Assembly: GCF_900110755.1 (NCBI RefSeq)
Contig: NZ_FOFF01000033.1
Span: forward strand, 1-64,000
Source: Streptomyces sp. yr375
GTDB lineage: Bacteria; Actinomycetota; Actinomycetes; Streptomycetales; Streptomycetaceae
Length of the DNA stretch: 64,000 nt
Reading direction: 5' to 3'
Shown in pieces: positions 29,903 through 38,667 of the stretch. The position numbers and the translations under genes were made by a program. The notes beneath the pieces were generated by a model that was not told the DNA's origin, ran no database searches, and saw only the letters and a list, made by a program, of their open reading frames with translations. Position 1 is the stretch's first letter. Every line of letters starts with the position of its first letter.

Positions 29903-32900
29903 GTGCACCTCAAGGCCCTGACCCTCCGGGGGTTCAAGTCGTTCGCTTCCGCGACCACGCTCCGGTTCGAACCGGGGATCACCTGCGTCGTCGGACCGAA
30001 CGGCTCGGGCAAGTCCAACGTCGTCGACGCGCTCAGTTGGGTCATGGGCGAGCAGGGCGCCAAGTCGCTGCGCGGCGGCAAGATGGAGGACGTCATCTTC
30101 GCCGGCACCACCGGCCGCCCCCCGCTGGGCCGCGCCGAGGTGTCCCTGACCATCGACAACTCCGACGGGGCGCTGCCCATCGAGTACGCCGAGGTCACCA
30201 TCACGCGGATCATGTTCCGCAACGGCGGCAGCGAGTACCAGATCAACGGCGACACCTGCCGCCTCCTCGACATCCAGGACCTGTTGTCCGACTCCGGCAT
30301 CGGCCGCGAGATGCACGTCATCGTCGGTCAGGGCCAGCTCGACTCCGTCCTGCACGCCGATCCCATGGGCCGCCGCGCCTTCATCGAGGAGGCCGCGGGC
30401 GTTCTCAAGCATCGCAAGCGCAAGGAGAAGGCGCTCCGCAAGCTGGACGCGATGCAGGCCAACCTCGCGCGCGTGCAGGATCTGACGGACGAACTCCGCC
30501 GTCAGCTCAAGCCCCTGGGCCGGCAGGCCGCCGTCGCCCGCCGGGCCGCCGTCATCCAGGCCGACCTGCGGGACGCCCGGCTCCGCCTGCTGGCCGACGA
30601 CCTCGTACGGCTGCGGGAGGCGCTGCGGGCCGAGGTGGCCGACGAGGCCGCGCTCAAGGGGCGCAAGGAGGCCGCCGAGCAGGAGCTGCGGAAGGCCCTC
30701 CAGCGCGAGGCGCAGTCGGAGGACGAGGTCCGGCGGCTCACGCCACGCCTCCAGCAGGCCCAGCAGACCTGGTACGAGCTGTCTCAGCTCGCCGAACGCG
30801 TCCGCGGCACGATCTCGCTCGCCGACGCGCGCGTGAAGAGCGCGACCTCCGTGCCCCCGGAGGAGCGGCGCGGCCGTGACCCCGAGGACATGGAGCGGGA
30901 GGCCGCCCGGGTCCGCGAGCAGGAGGCCGAGTTGGCGGCCGCCCTCGAAGCGGCCCAGCACGCCCTGGACGACACCGTCGCCCACCGCGCCGACCTGGAG
31001 CGGGAACTCGCCGTCGAGGAACGCCGGCTGAAGGACGTCGCCCGGGCCATCGCCGACCGCCGCGAGGGGCTGGCCCGGCTGAACGGCCAGGTCAACGCGG
31101 CCCGTTCGCGCGCCGCCTCGGCCCAGGCCGAGATCGACCGCCTGGCCGCCGCCCGCGACGAGGCGCAGGAACGCGCGGTCACCGCACAGCAGGAGTACGA
31201 GGAGCTGAAGGCGGAGGTCGACGGCCTCGACGCCGGTGACCAGGCACTGGGCGAACAGCACGAGACGGCCAGGCGGCGGCTCGCCGAGGCGGAGGCCGCC
31301 CTCGGCGCCGCCCGCGAGGCGGCCACGGCGGCCGAACGCAGCCGCGCCGCGACCCAGGCCCGCCACGAGACGCTGGCGCTGGGCCTGCGCCGCAAGGACG
31401 GCACGGGCGCGCTGCTCGGCGCCCGCGACCGCCTGACCGGCCTGCTCGGCCCGGCCGCCGAACTGCTGACGGTGACCCCGGGACACGAGATCCCGCTCGC
31501 GGCGGCCTTCGGGGCCGCGGCCGACGCGATCGCGGTGACGACACCCGCGTCGGCGGCCGAGGCCATCCGCCTGCTCCGCAAACAGGACGCGGGCCGGGCC
31601 GCACTGCTCCTGGCGGGCGCCCCGGTGGCCCGGGACGCCGACGACTCGGGCGTCCCGGGCCCGGGTGCGGGGAGGTGCTTCGCCGCCGATCTCGTACGAG
31701 GCCCCGCCGAGCTGATGCCCGCCGTGCGGCGGCTGCTGCGGGGGATCGTCGTCGTCGGGACGCTGGAGGACGCCGAGGAACTGGTGTACTCCCGGCCCGA
31801 GTTGACCGCCGTCACCGCCGAAGGCGACCTGCTCGGGGCGCACTTCGCGCACGGCGGGTCGGCCGGCGCGCCCAGCCTGCTGGAGGTGCAGGCGTCCGTC
31901 GACGAGGCCGCCGTCGCACTTGAAGAACTGGCCGTGCGGTGCGAGGAGTTGACGCGGGTGCAGCGGGCGGCGGGGGAGCGGCGTACGGAATGTGCCGCGC
32001 TCGTCGAGGAGTTGGGGGAGCGGCGGCGGGCCGCCGACCGGGAGAAGTCGGCCGTGGCCCAGCAGCTCGGGCGGCTCGCGGGCCAGGCGAGGGGCGCGGC
32101 CGGCGAGGCCGAGCGGTCCACGGCGGCGGCGGTGCGGGCGCAGGACGCGCTCGACCGGGCCGTGGAGGACGCGGAGGAACTGGCCGAACGGCTGGCCGTC
32201 GCCGAGGAGTTGCCGGTCGAGGAGGAGCCCGACACCGCCGTGCGGGACCGGCTCGCCGCCGACGGGGCCAACGCGCGGCAGACCGAGATGGAGGCGCGGC
32301 TCCAGGCCCGTACGCACGAGGAGCGGGTCAGGGGGCTGGCCGGACGGGCCGATTCGCTGGACCGGGCCGCGCGGGCGGAGCGCGAGGCACGCGCGCGTGC
32401 CGAGCAGCGGCGGGCGCGGCTGCGGCACGAGGCGGCCGTCGCGGAGGCCGTCGGCTCGGGCGCGCGGCAGTTGCTCGCGCATGTCGAGGTGTCCCTCGGG
32501 CGGGCCGAGGCGGAGCGGGTCGCCGCCGACGCGGCCAAGGCGCGGCGCGAACAGGAACTGGCCGCCGCCCGCACCGCCGGCCGCGAACTCAAGGCCGAAC
32601 TGGACACGTTGACGGACTCGGTGCACCGGGGCGAGGTGCTCGGCGCCGAGAAGCGGCTGCGGATCGAGCAGTTGGAGACCAGGGCGCTGGAGGAGCTGGG
32701 CGTGGAGCCCGCCGGGCTGGTCTCCGAGTACGGGCCGCATCAGCTCGTGCCGCCGTCGCCGCCCGCCGAGGGCGAGGCGCTGCCGGAGGACCCCGAGGAC
32801 CCGCGCAACCAGCCGAGGCCGTTCGCGCGGGCCGAGCAGGAGAAGCGGCTGAAGGCGGCCGAACGGGCGTACCAGCAGCTCGGCAAGGTGAACCCGCTCG

Positions 32901-33472
32901 CCCTGGAGGAGTTCTCCGCGCTGGAGGAACGCCACAAGTTCCTCAGCGAGCAGTTGGAGGACCTCAAGAAGACCCGAACCGACCTGCTTCAGGTGGTGAA
33001 GGAGGTCGACGAGCGCGTCGAGCAGGTCTTCACCGAGGCGTTCCGGGACACGGCCAGGCAGTTCGAGGGCGTCTTCAGCCGGCTCTTCCCGGGCGGCGAG
33101 GGGCGGCTGATCCTGACCGATCCCGACAACATGCTCACCACGGGCGTGGACGTCGAGGCCCGGCCCCCGGGCAAGAAGGTCAAGCGGCTCAGCCTGCTCT
33201 CCGGCGGCGAGCGGTCGCTGACCGCCGTCGCGATGCTGGTGTCGATCTTCAAGGCCCGGCCCAGCCCGTTCTACGTCATGGACGAGGTCGAGGCCGCCCT
33301 CGACGACACCAACCTCCAGCGGCTCATCCGGATCATGGAGGAGCTCCAGGAGTCCTCGCAGCTCATCGTGATCACGCACCAGAAGCGGACGATGGAGGTC
33401 GCCGACGCGCTGTACGGCGTGTCCATGCAGGGCGACGGCGTGTCGAAGGTGATCAGCCAGCGCCTGCGCTGA
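29903..33472 (+). CDS. smc: Chromosome segregation ATPase SMC
   Basis: A 1189-residue SMC. Walker A is GPNGSGKS (residues 31-38). Long coiled-coil arms flank a hinge at about residues 505-660 (for example LLTVTPGHEIPLAAAFGAA). The C-terminal head carries the ABC signature LSLLSGGERSLTAVAML and Walker B FYVMDEVEAALDD. SMC with ScpA/ScpB compacts chromosomes, in Streptomyces especially during sporulation. GTG at 29903 (VHLKALTLRGFKSFAS) is chosen because the SMC family begins there; GGAAGG lies 15 nt upstream, longer than usual. Confidence 0.97.
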   Translation: MHLKALTLRGFKSFASATTLRFEPGITCVVGPNGSGKSNVVDALSWVMGEQGAKSLRGGKMEDVIFAGTTGRPPLGRAEVSLTIDNSDGALPIEYAEVTITRIMFRNGGSEYQINGDTCRLLDIQDLLSDSGIGREMHVIVGQGQLDSVLHADPMGRRAFIEEAAGVLKHRKRKEKALRKLDAMQANLARVQDLTDELRRQLKPLGRQAAVARRAAVIQADLRDARLRLLADDLVRLREALRAEVADEAALKGRKEAAEQELRKALQREAQSEDEVRRLTPRLQQAQQTWYELSQLAERVRGTISLADARVKSATSVPPEERRGRDPEDMEREAARVREQEAELAAALEAAQHALDDTVAHRADLERELAVEERRLKDVARAIADRREGLARLNGQVNAARSRAASAQAEIDRLAAARDEAQERAVTAQQEYEELKAEVDGLDAGDQALGEQHETARRRLAEAEAALGAAREAATAAERSRAATQARHETLALGLRRKDGTGALLGARDRLTGLLGPAAELLTVTPGHEIPLAAAFGAAADAIAVTTPASAAEAIRLLRKQDAGRAALLLAGAPVARDADDSGVPGPGAGRCFAADLVRGPAELMPAVRRLLRGIVVVGTLEDAEELVYSRPELTAVTAEGDLLGAHFAHGGSAGAPSLLEVQASVDEAAVALEELAVRCEELTRVQRAAGERRTECAALVEELGERRRAADREKSAVAQQLGRLAGQARGAAGEAERSTAAAVRAQDALDRAVEDAEELAERLAVAEELPVEEEPDTAVRDRLAADGANARQTEMEARLQARTHEERVRGLAGRADSLDRAARAEREARARAEQRRARLRHEAAVAEAVGSGARQLLAHVEVSLGRAEAERVAADAAKARREQELAAARTAGRELKAELDTLTDSVHRGEVLGAEKRLRIEQLETRALEELGVEPAGLVSEYGPHQLVPPSPPAEGEALPEDPEDPRNQPRPFARAEQEKRLKAAERAYQQLGKVNPLALEEFSALEERHKFLSEQLEDLKKTRTDLLQVVKEVDERVEQVFTEAFRDTARQFEGVFSRLFPGGEGRLILTDPDNMLTTGVDVEARPPGKKVKRLSLLSGGERSLTAVAMLVSIFKARPSPFYVMDEVEAALDDTNLQRLIRIMEELQESSQLIVITHQKRTMEVADALYGVSMQGDGVSKVISQRLR

Positions 33473-33581
33473 GCCATCAAACCGCCCACTCAGACCCCTT
33501 CCGACCCCCTCCGACCCATCCGGGTTCAAGAAGTGAACGAACGCGGCACTTCTGTGCCTTAGATCTCACCTTTCCTCACGT

Positions 33582-33609
33582 TTGACTTTGAGACTTGAAG
33601 GCATAGTCT
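33582..33609 (+). promoter_or_regulatory. Candidate glcP promoter
   Basis: TTGACT (33582-33587), a 16-nt spacer and TAGTCT (33604-33609) lie 87 bp before the glcP start in an A/T-richer patch. Confidence 0.5.
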
Positions 33610-33695
33610 CGGCAACGTTGTATTTACCTTCAGGTACCACCTATCCGGGGGTCGACCCCCGTCGGCAGCGTTGCCGGCGGCCCGAGGAGTTGAAC

Positions 33696-35114
33696 GTGAC
33701 CAGCGCAGCGCAGGCACAGAAGTCAGGAGCCCGGGCGGCTCACCCCGATCATCTCGGGCACGTCGTCTTCATCGCGGCGGCGGCCGCGATGGGCGGCTTC
33801 CTCTTCGGCTACGACAGCTCCGTCATCAACGGCGCCGTCGAGGCCATCCGGGACCGCTACGACATCGGCTCCGTGGCCCTGGCGCAGGTCATCGCCGTCG
33901 CCCTGATCGGCTGCGCGGTCGGCGCGGCGACCGCCGGCCGGATCGCCGACCGCGTCGGCCGCATCCGGGTCATGCAGATCGCCGCCGCCCTGTTCACGGT
34001 CAGCGCCGTCGGCTCCGCACTGCCCTTCGCGCTGTGGGACTTCGCCCTGTGGCGGGTCGTCGGCGGCTTCGCCATCGGCATGGCCTCCGTGATCGGCCCC
34101 GCCTACATCGCCGAGGTCGCCCCGCCCGCCTATCGCGGCCGCCTCGGCTCCTTCCAGCAGGCCGCGATCGTCATCGGCATCGCCGTCTCGCAGCTCGTCA
34201 ACTGGGGTCTGCTCAACGCAGCCGGCGGCGACCAGCGCGGCAAGCTGATGGGCCTGGAGGCCTGGCAGGTCATGCTCGGCGTGATGGTCGTCCCGGCCGT
34301 CCTCTACGGCCTGCTCTCCTTCGCCATCCCCGAGTCGCCCCGCTTCCTGATCTCCGTCGGCAGGCACGACCGCGCCCGCGAGATCCTTCAGGAGGTCGAG
34401 GGACCGAGCGGCGACCTGGACGCCCGCGTCACCGAGATCGAGCACGCCATGCGGAGCGAGCACAAGTCGGCCTTCAAGGACCTGCTCGGCGGCGGCTTCT
34501 TCTTCAAGCCGATCGTCTGGATCGGCATCGGCCTGTCGGTCTTCCAGCAGTTCGTCGGCATCAACGTCGCGTTCTACTACTCCTCGACGCTGTGGCAGTC
34601 GGTCGGCGTCGACCCGACGGACTCGTTCTTCTACTCCTTCACCACGTCGATCATCAACATCCTCGGCACCGTGATCGCGATGATCTTCGTGGACCGCGTC
34701 GGCCGCAAGCCGCTCGCCCTCATCGGCTCCGTCGGCATGGTCGTCGGCCTCGGCCTGGAGGCCTGGGCGTTCTCCTTCGACCTGGTCGACGGCAAGCTGC
34801 CCGCCACCCAGGGCTGGATCGCCCTGATCGCCGCCCACGTGTTCGTCCTCTTCTTCGCCCTGTCCTGGGGCGTCGTCGTCTGGGTCTTCCTCGGCGAGAT
34901 GTTCCCCAACCGGATCCGCGCCGCCGCCCTGGGCGTGGCCGCCTCCGCACAGTGGATCGCCAACTGGGCCATCACCGCGAGCTTCCCGTCCCTCGCCGAC
35001 TGGAACCTCTCCGCGACCTACCTGATCTACACCGTCTTCGCCGCGCTCTCCATCCCCTTCGTCCTCAGGTACGTCAAGGAGACGAAGGGCAAGACCCTGG
35101 AGGAGATGGGCTGA
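33696..35114 (+). CDS. glcP: MFS sugar/proton symporter, glucose permease GlcP
   Basis: A 472-residue major facilitator of the sugar porter family with 12 predicted membrane helices. Family motifs: GGFLFGYDSSVINGA in helix 1, GRIADRVGRIRVM between helices 2 and 3, PESPRFLISVGR after helix 6, QQFVGINVAFYYSS in helix 7, DRVGRKPLALIG and the terminal VKETKGKTLEEMG. It matches Streptomyces GlcP, the main glucose uptake system, in length and sequence character. GTG at 33696 follows GAGGAG. It lies directly after smc. Confidence 0.93.
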   Translation: MTSAAQAQKSGARAAHPDHLGHVVFIAAAAAMGGFLFGYDSSVINGAVEAIRDRYDIGSVALAQVIAVALIGCAVGAATAGRIADRVGRIRVMQIAAALFTVSAVGSALPFALWDFALWRVVGGFAIGMASVIGPAYIAEVAPPAYRGRLGSFQQAAIVIGIAVSQLVNWGLLNAAGGDQRGKLMGLEAWQVMLGVMVVPAVLYGLLSFAIPESPRFLISVGRHDRAREILQEVEGPSGDLDARVTEIEHAMRSEHKSAFKDLLGGGFFFKPIVWIGIGLSVFQQFVGINVAFYYSSTLWQSVGVDPTDSFFYSFTTSIINILGTVIAMIFVDRVGRKPLALIGSVGMVVGLGLEAWAFSFDLVDGKLPATQGWIALIAAHVFVLFFALSWGVVVWVFLGEMFPNRIRAAALGVAASAQWIANWAITASFPSLADWNLSATYLIYTVFAALSIPFVLRYVKETKGKTLEEMG

Positions 35115-35117
35115 CCC

Positions 35118-36089
35118 TCACCCTCCGAGCCGGGGCAGCACGTCGTCGCAGAACAGCCGCAGACTCCGCCACCCCTCGGCCACCGGCATCCCACCCGCGA
35201 GCGGATGCAGTACGAGGTGGTCGAGCCCCTGCGCCACACACGCGTCCGGCGTGAGAATCCGGTACACCCCCTCCTCCCGGAGCCCGTCGACCGTCGTCGC
35301 CCCCGACCGCACCGCCGAGCGGATGTCACCGGACTGCCAGGATGCGTACGTCCGCGCCTCGTGCAGGAAGTGGCCGCCGTACTCGGCCCACGCCCGGTCC
35401 GGATCCTCGGCGAGGTGCAGCAGCGGCGTCTCCGCGCCCGGCATCATCGTCCAGCCGTCCGTCCCGTACTCCACCAGCCGCTCCTTGTAGTACGCCTCCA
35501 GCTCCGGAAGGTGCGCGCTCGGGAAGAACGGCAGCCCGAACCGGGCGGCCCGGCGGGCGGCGGCCCGGGAGGAGCCGCCGACCAGGAGCAGGGGGTGCGG
35601 GTCGGACCCCGGGCGCGGGGTGACCCGTACCGTACGGCCCCGGTACGTGAACTCCTCGCCGGTCCAGGCCTTGAGCAGGGTGTCCAGGAGCTCGTCCTGG
35701 AGGCGACCGCGCCGCTTCCAGTCCACCCCCGCCCACGCGTACTCCTCGGGCCGGTAGCCGATCCCGGCGACCGTGACCAGCCGCCCGCCGCTGAGCAGGT
35801 CGAGCACGGCGATGTCCTCGGCGAGCCGCAGCGGGTCGTGCAGCGGGCCGATCGCCGCCGACACGGTCACCGCCAGCCGCCGCGTCGCCCCCAGCACCGC
35901 GCCCGCGAAGGCGAACGGCGACGGCAGCCAGTTGTTCTCGACGCCGTGATGCTCCTCGGTCTGCGCGACGGCGACCCCGCGCTCGTCGGCGTACCGGGCC
36001 ATCTCCAGCGCCGCCCGGTAGCGGACGCCCAGCTCGGCGGGGCTCGCGCCGGGGGCGACGAGGTTGAAACGGACGACGGTGACGGGCAT
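35118..36089 (-). CDS. Luciferase-like monooxygenase family flavoenzyme
   Basis: A 323-residue TIM-barrel protein of the bacterial luciferase-like (LLM) superfamily. Family features: AQTEEHHGVENNWLPSP near residue 40, LRLAEDIAVLDLLSGGRLV, GIGYRPEEYAWAGVDW, and LLLVGGSSRAAARRAARFG. These enzymes use FMN or F420; the cofactor cannot be told from sequence by eye. It converges on glcP with a 3-bp gap and is divergent from ftsY. The ATG at 36089 follows GGGGG. Confidence 0.85.
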   Translation of the reverse strand: MPVTVVRFNLVAPGASPAELGVRYRAALEMARYADERGVAVAQTEEHHGVENNWLPSPFAFAGAVLGATRRLAVTVSAAIGPLHDPLRLAEDIAVLDLLSGGRLVTVAGIGYRPEEYAWAGVDWKRRGRLQDELLDTLLKAWTGEEFTYRGRTVRVTPRPGSDPHPLLLVGGSSRAAARRAARFGLPFFPSAHLPELEAYYKERLVEYGTDGWTMMPGAETPLLHLAEDPDRAWAEYGGHFLHEARTYASWQSGDIRSAVRSGATTVDGLREEGVYRILTPDACVAQGLDHLVLHPLAGGMPVAEGWRSLRLFCDDVLPRLGG

Positions 36090-36248
36090 GGGAGGCCCCC
36101 TTCGCCGGGCGGGTCGGGTGCTGACGCGGTGCTGACGCAGGGGGACGTTAGCTGACGATGCGTCAGGTAACCAGGGGAGCGGCATGCCGCCGTTCGGGCG
36201 TGCGGCCACCCGCCCCGCCGCAGAGGGGTCACGCATACTGGGTGCGTT

Positions 36249-37454
36249 ATGGAAACCGTCATCCTTGCTGTAGTCATCGCCGTGGTCGTGCTCGGTGTGC
36301 TGGGCGGGCTCGTCGTCGGCAGCCGACGGAAGAAGTCGCTGCCCCCGCCGCCCCCCACCGCGCCCGACATCACCGCCCCGCCGGCCGAGCCGCACGTCGG
36401 CGACGAGGCCGAGACCCCGCGCGACGAACCGCGCCGCACGATCGAGGAGGTGGATCTCCCCGGCGGCGGCCCGACCGGCACCGCCGTCGAGGAACCGCCC
36501 GCCGTCGAGGCTCCCGGGATCGAGATCCCGGAGCCCACCGAGGGGCGGCTGATCCGCCTCCGCGCCCGTCTCTCCCGCTCGCAGAACGCCCTCGGCAAGG
36601 GCCTGCTCACGCTGCTCTCGCGCGAGCACCTCGACGACGACACCTGGGAGGAGATCGAGGACACGCTGCTCACCGCGGACGTCGGCGTGGCCCCCACCCA
36701 GGAACTCGTCGAGCGCCTCCGCGCACGCGTCAAGGTGCTCGGCACCCGCACCCCCGTCGAGCTGCGCGCCCTGCTGCGCGAGGAGCTGCTCAAGCTGGTC
36801 GGCACCGACGTCGACCGCACGGTGAAGACCGAGCCCGAGGAGCGCAAGCCGGGCATCGTGATGGTCGTCGGGGTCAACGGCACCGGCAAGACCACCACCA
36901 CCGGCAAGCTCGCGCGCGTCCTCGTCGCCGACGGCCGGAGCGTCGTCCTGGGCGCCGCCGACACCTTCCGCGCCGCCGCCGCCGACCAGCTCCAGACCTG
37001 GGGCGACCGGGTCGGCGCCCACACCGTGCGCGGCCCCGAGGCCGGCGACCCCGCCTCCGTCGCGTTCGACGCGGTGAAGGAGGGCAAGGCGATGGGCGTC
37101 GACGTCGTCCTCATCGACACCGCCGGCCGGCTGCACACCAAGACCGGCCTCATGGACGAGCTGGGCAAGGTCAAGCGCGTCGTCGAGAAGCACGCCCCGC
37201 TCGACGAGGTGCTGCTCGTCCTCGACGCCACCACCGGGCAGAACGGCCTCGTCCAGGCCCGGGTCTTCGCCGAGGTCGTCGACATCACCGGCATCGTCCT
37301 GACCAAGCTGGACGGTACGGCGAAGGGCGGCATCGTGGTCGCGGTCCAGCGCGAGCTGGGCGTACCGGTCAAGCTCATCGGACTCGGCGAGGGCGCGGAC
37401 GACCTGGCGCCGTTCGACCCGGAGGCGTTCGTCGACGCCCTGATCGGCGACTGA
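36249..37454 (+). CDS. ftsY: Signal recognition particle receptor FtsY
   Basis: A 401-residue SRP receptor GTPase. An N-terminal membrane helix (residues about 3-25, ILAVVIAVVVLGVLGGLVVG) followed by basic residues and an acidic/Pro-rich A domain leads to the NG domain (about 100-401) with VNGTGKTTTTGKLARVL, DTAGRLHTKTGLMDELGK and TKLDGTAKGGIVV. It docks the Ffh-ribosome complex at the membrane. The ATG at 36249 has CATACT 9 nt upstream and no ribosome binding site, consistent with a leaderless start. Confidence 0.96.
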   Translation: METVILAVVIAVVVLGVLGGLVVGSRRKKSLPPPPPTAPDITAPPAEPHVGDEAETPRDEPRRTIEEVDLPGGGPTGTAVEEPPAVEAPGIEIPEPTEGRLIRLRARLSRSQNALGKGLLTLLSREHLDDDTWEEIEDTLLTADVGVAPTQELVERLRARVKVLGTRTPVELRALLREELLKLVGTDVDRTVKTEPEERKPGIVMVVGVNGTGKTTTTGKLARVLVADGRSVVLGAADTFRAAAADQLQTWGDRVGAHTVRGPEAGDPASVAFDAVKEGKAMGVDVVLIDTAGRLHTKTGLMDELGKVKRVVEKHAPLDEVLLVLDATTGQNGLVQARVFAEVVDITGIVLTKLDGTAKGGIVVAVQRELGVPVKLIGLGEGADDLAPFDPEAFVDALIGD

Positions 37455-37491
37455 CACAGGTACCCGTACCCGATTCAGTGGCCGCCGCGAA

Positions 37492-37531
37492 GAAGCGCCC
37501 GCCCCCAGACGCAGTGGGGAGCGGGCGCTTC
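37492..37531. terminator. Terminator between ftsY and the convergent prim-pol-like gene
   Basis: GAAGCGCCCGC (37492-37502) pairs exactly with GCGGGCGCTTC (37521-37531); CCCC/GGGG inside extends the stem. It lies between converging genes and can act in both directions. Confidence 0.75.
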
Positions 37532-37563
37532 GCTGTGTACGACCGGCCCTGGGGCCGATGCGG

Positions 37564-38220
37564 TTACGCGCGCGACCGGTGCGCCAGATACGCCAGCGTG
37601 CCCAGCAGCAGGCGGGCCTCCGGCGGGCGGGTCGCCGAGTCCAGGGCGGGTGGGCGCAGCCAGCGGACCGGGCCGAGGCCGCCGCGGTCGGAGGGCGGGG
37701 CCGTGACATACGTACCGGGGCCGAGGCCGCGCAGGTCGAGGGCGGCCGGGTCGTCCCAGCCCATGCGGTAGAGGAGGTCGGTCAGCTCGGCGGCGGCGCC
37801 GGGGGCGACGAAGAACTGCGTGCGGCCCTCGGGGGTGGCGGTGACCGGACCGAGGGGCAGGCCCATCCGCTCCAGACGGACCAGGGCCCGTCGGCCGGCG
37901 GGCTCGGCGACCTCGATCGCGTCGAACGCGCGCCCCACGGGCAGCATGATCGCGGCGCCCGGGAACTCCGACCAGGTCCTGCTCACCTCGTCGAGGGTGG
38001 CGCCGGCGGGGACCCGCGGGGCGAACTCCAGGGGATGCGCGCCCGGTTCGCGACAACCGGCGCGCCCGCACGAGCAGACACCCGCCGCGGCCCGTGCGCC
38101 CGGCACCGCGTCCCAGCCCCACAGCCCCGTGAACTCGGCGACGGCGGTGCACTCGGACGAGCGAGAGCGCCTGCGCGCGCCGGAGCGGATCTCGCGAATG
38201 CCGCCGATCGTGAAGCCCAT
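37564..38220 (-). CDS. Stand-alone primase-polymerase (Prim-Pol)-like domain protein
   Basis: A 218-residue protein resembling the N-terminal domain of bifunctional DNA primase/polymerases (archaeo-eukaryotic primase fold): a Cys cluster with GAHP (CSCGRAGCREPGAHPLEF) and SEFPGAAIMLPVGRAFDAIEV at the position of the metal-binding motif. Instead of a clear DxD pair there is D-A-I-E, so activity is uncertain. There is no helicase or PriCT domain. Homologous small proteins are encoded beside nsdA in Streptomyces as I recall. Basic N terminus (RRRSRSSE). Confidence 0.75.
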   Translation of the reverse strand: MGFTIGGIREIRSGARRRSRSSECTAVAEFTGLWGWDAVPGARAAAGVCSCGRAGCREPGAHPLEFAPRVPAGATLDEVSRTWSEFPGAAIMLPVGRAFDAIEVAEPAGRRALVRLERMGLPLGPVTATPEGRTQFFVAPGAAAELTDLLYRMGWDDPAALDLRGLGPGTYVTAPPSDRGGLGPVRWLRPPALDSATRPPEARLLLGTLAYLAHRSRA

Positions 38221-38667
38221 GCCCCCTCCAACGGGTCCGGCGCGGCGATGGTTACGCAGCGGTGACCATCATGACTCTCCGTGCTTTCCGCTGTCCGGTG
38301 GCCGCTCGATCCGGGCAGCGCCCTGAAGTGCTCCGGGTGGTGTGTTCGGCTGCGTGCGCCCCTGAGTGCTTCGCTCCACTCACTCCCGGCCTTCCGCTGT
38401 CAAGTGAATCGCGTGCAGGTCAGCGGGAGTTCATTCGAAGGGGTGGCGAATGGTGGCGTTTCCGGGATCGCCGTGGCTGGAGGCGTGATCGTAGGATTAC
38501 GTTGAGTGTGCGGGTCCTGGAGGCACATGCGCTTTCGGGTATGCCGGAGGCAAGTCGGCTTTCCGTTCGAAGGGTGGCAGGTCCCGGACGGTGGGCCCTA
38601 TTTACCGGCATTCTGATAAGGCTTGGCGCACTCAGTGACAAGTGGTCTCAGGGATGGGGGCGTTCCA
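38221..38667. other. 447-bp upstream region of nsdA
   Basis: No gene is seen. It holds TAGGAT near 38492 and TTTACCGGCATTCTGATAAGG near 38601-38620 as possible promoter fragments, and a BldD-like dyad at 38627-38641. The length is consistent with complex control of a developmental regulator. Confidence 0.55.
38627..38641. promoter_or_regulatory. BldD-like box upstream of nsdA
   Basis: CGCACTCAGTGACAA matches 7 of 9 fixed positions of the BldD consensus NTNACNC(A/T)GNGTNAN. It ends 26 bp before the GTG. nsdA is, as I recall, among reported BldD targets. Confidence 0.4.

Noticed and set aside
29843..33529. 1228-codon open frame on the minus strand opposite smc
   Set aside because: It is the antisense shadow of smc in a genome with strong GC codon bias; its translation is compositionally biased and shows no domain, while the plus strand encodes an intact SMC.
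38420..38641. Minus-strand 73-codon frame upstream of nsdA
   Set aside because: Codon bias is poor and it covers the promoter region and BldD-like site; no start signal.
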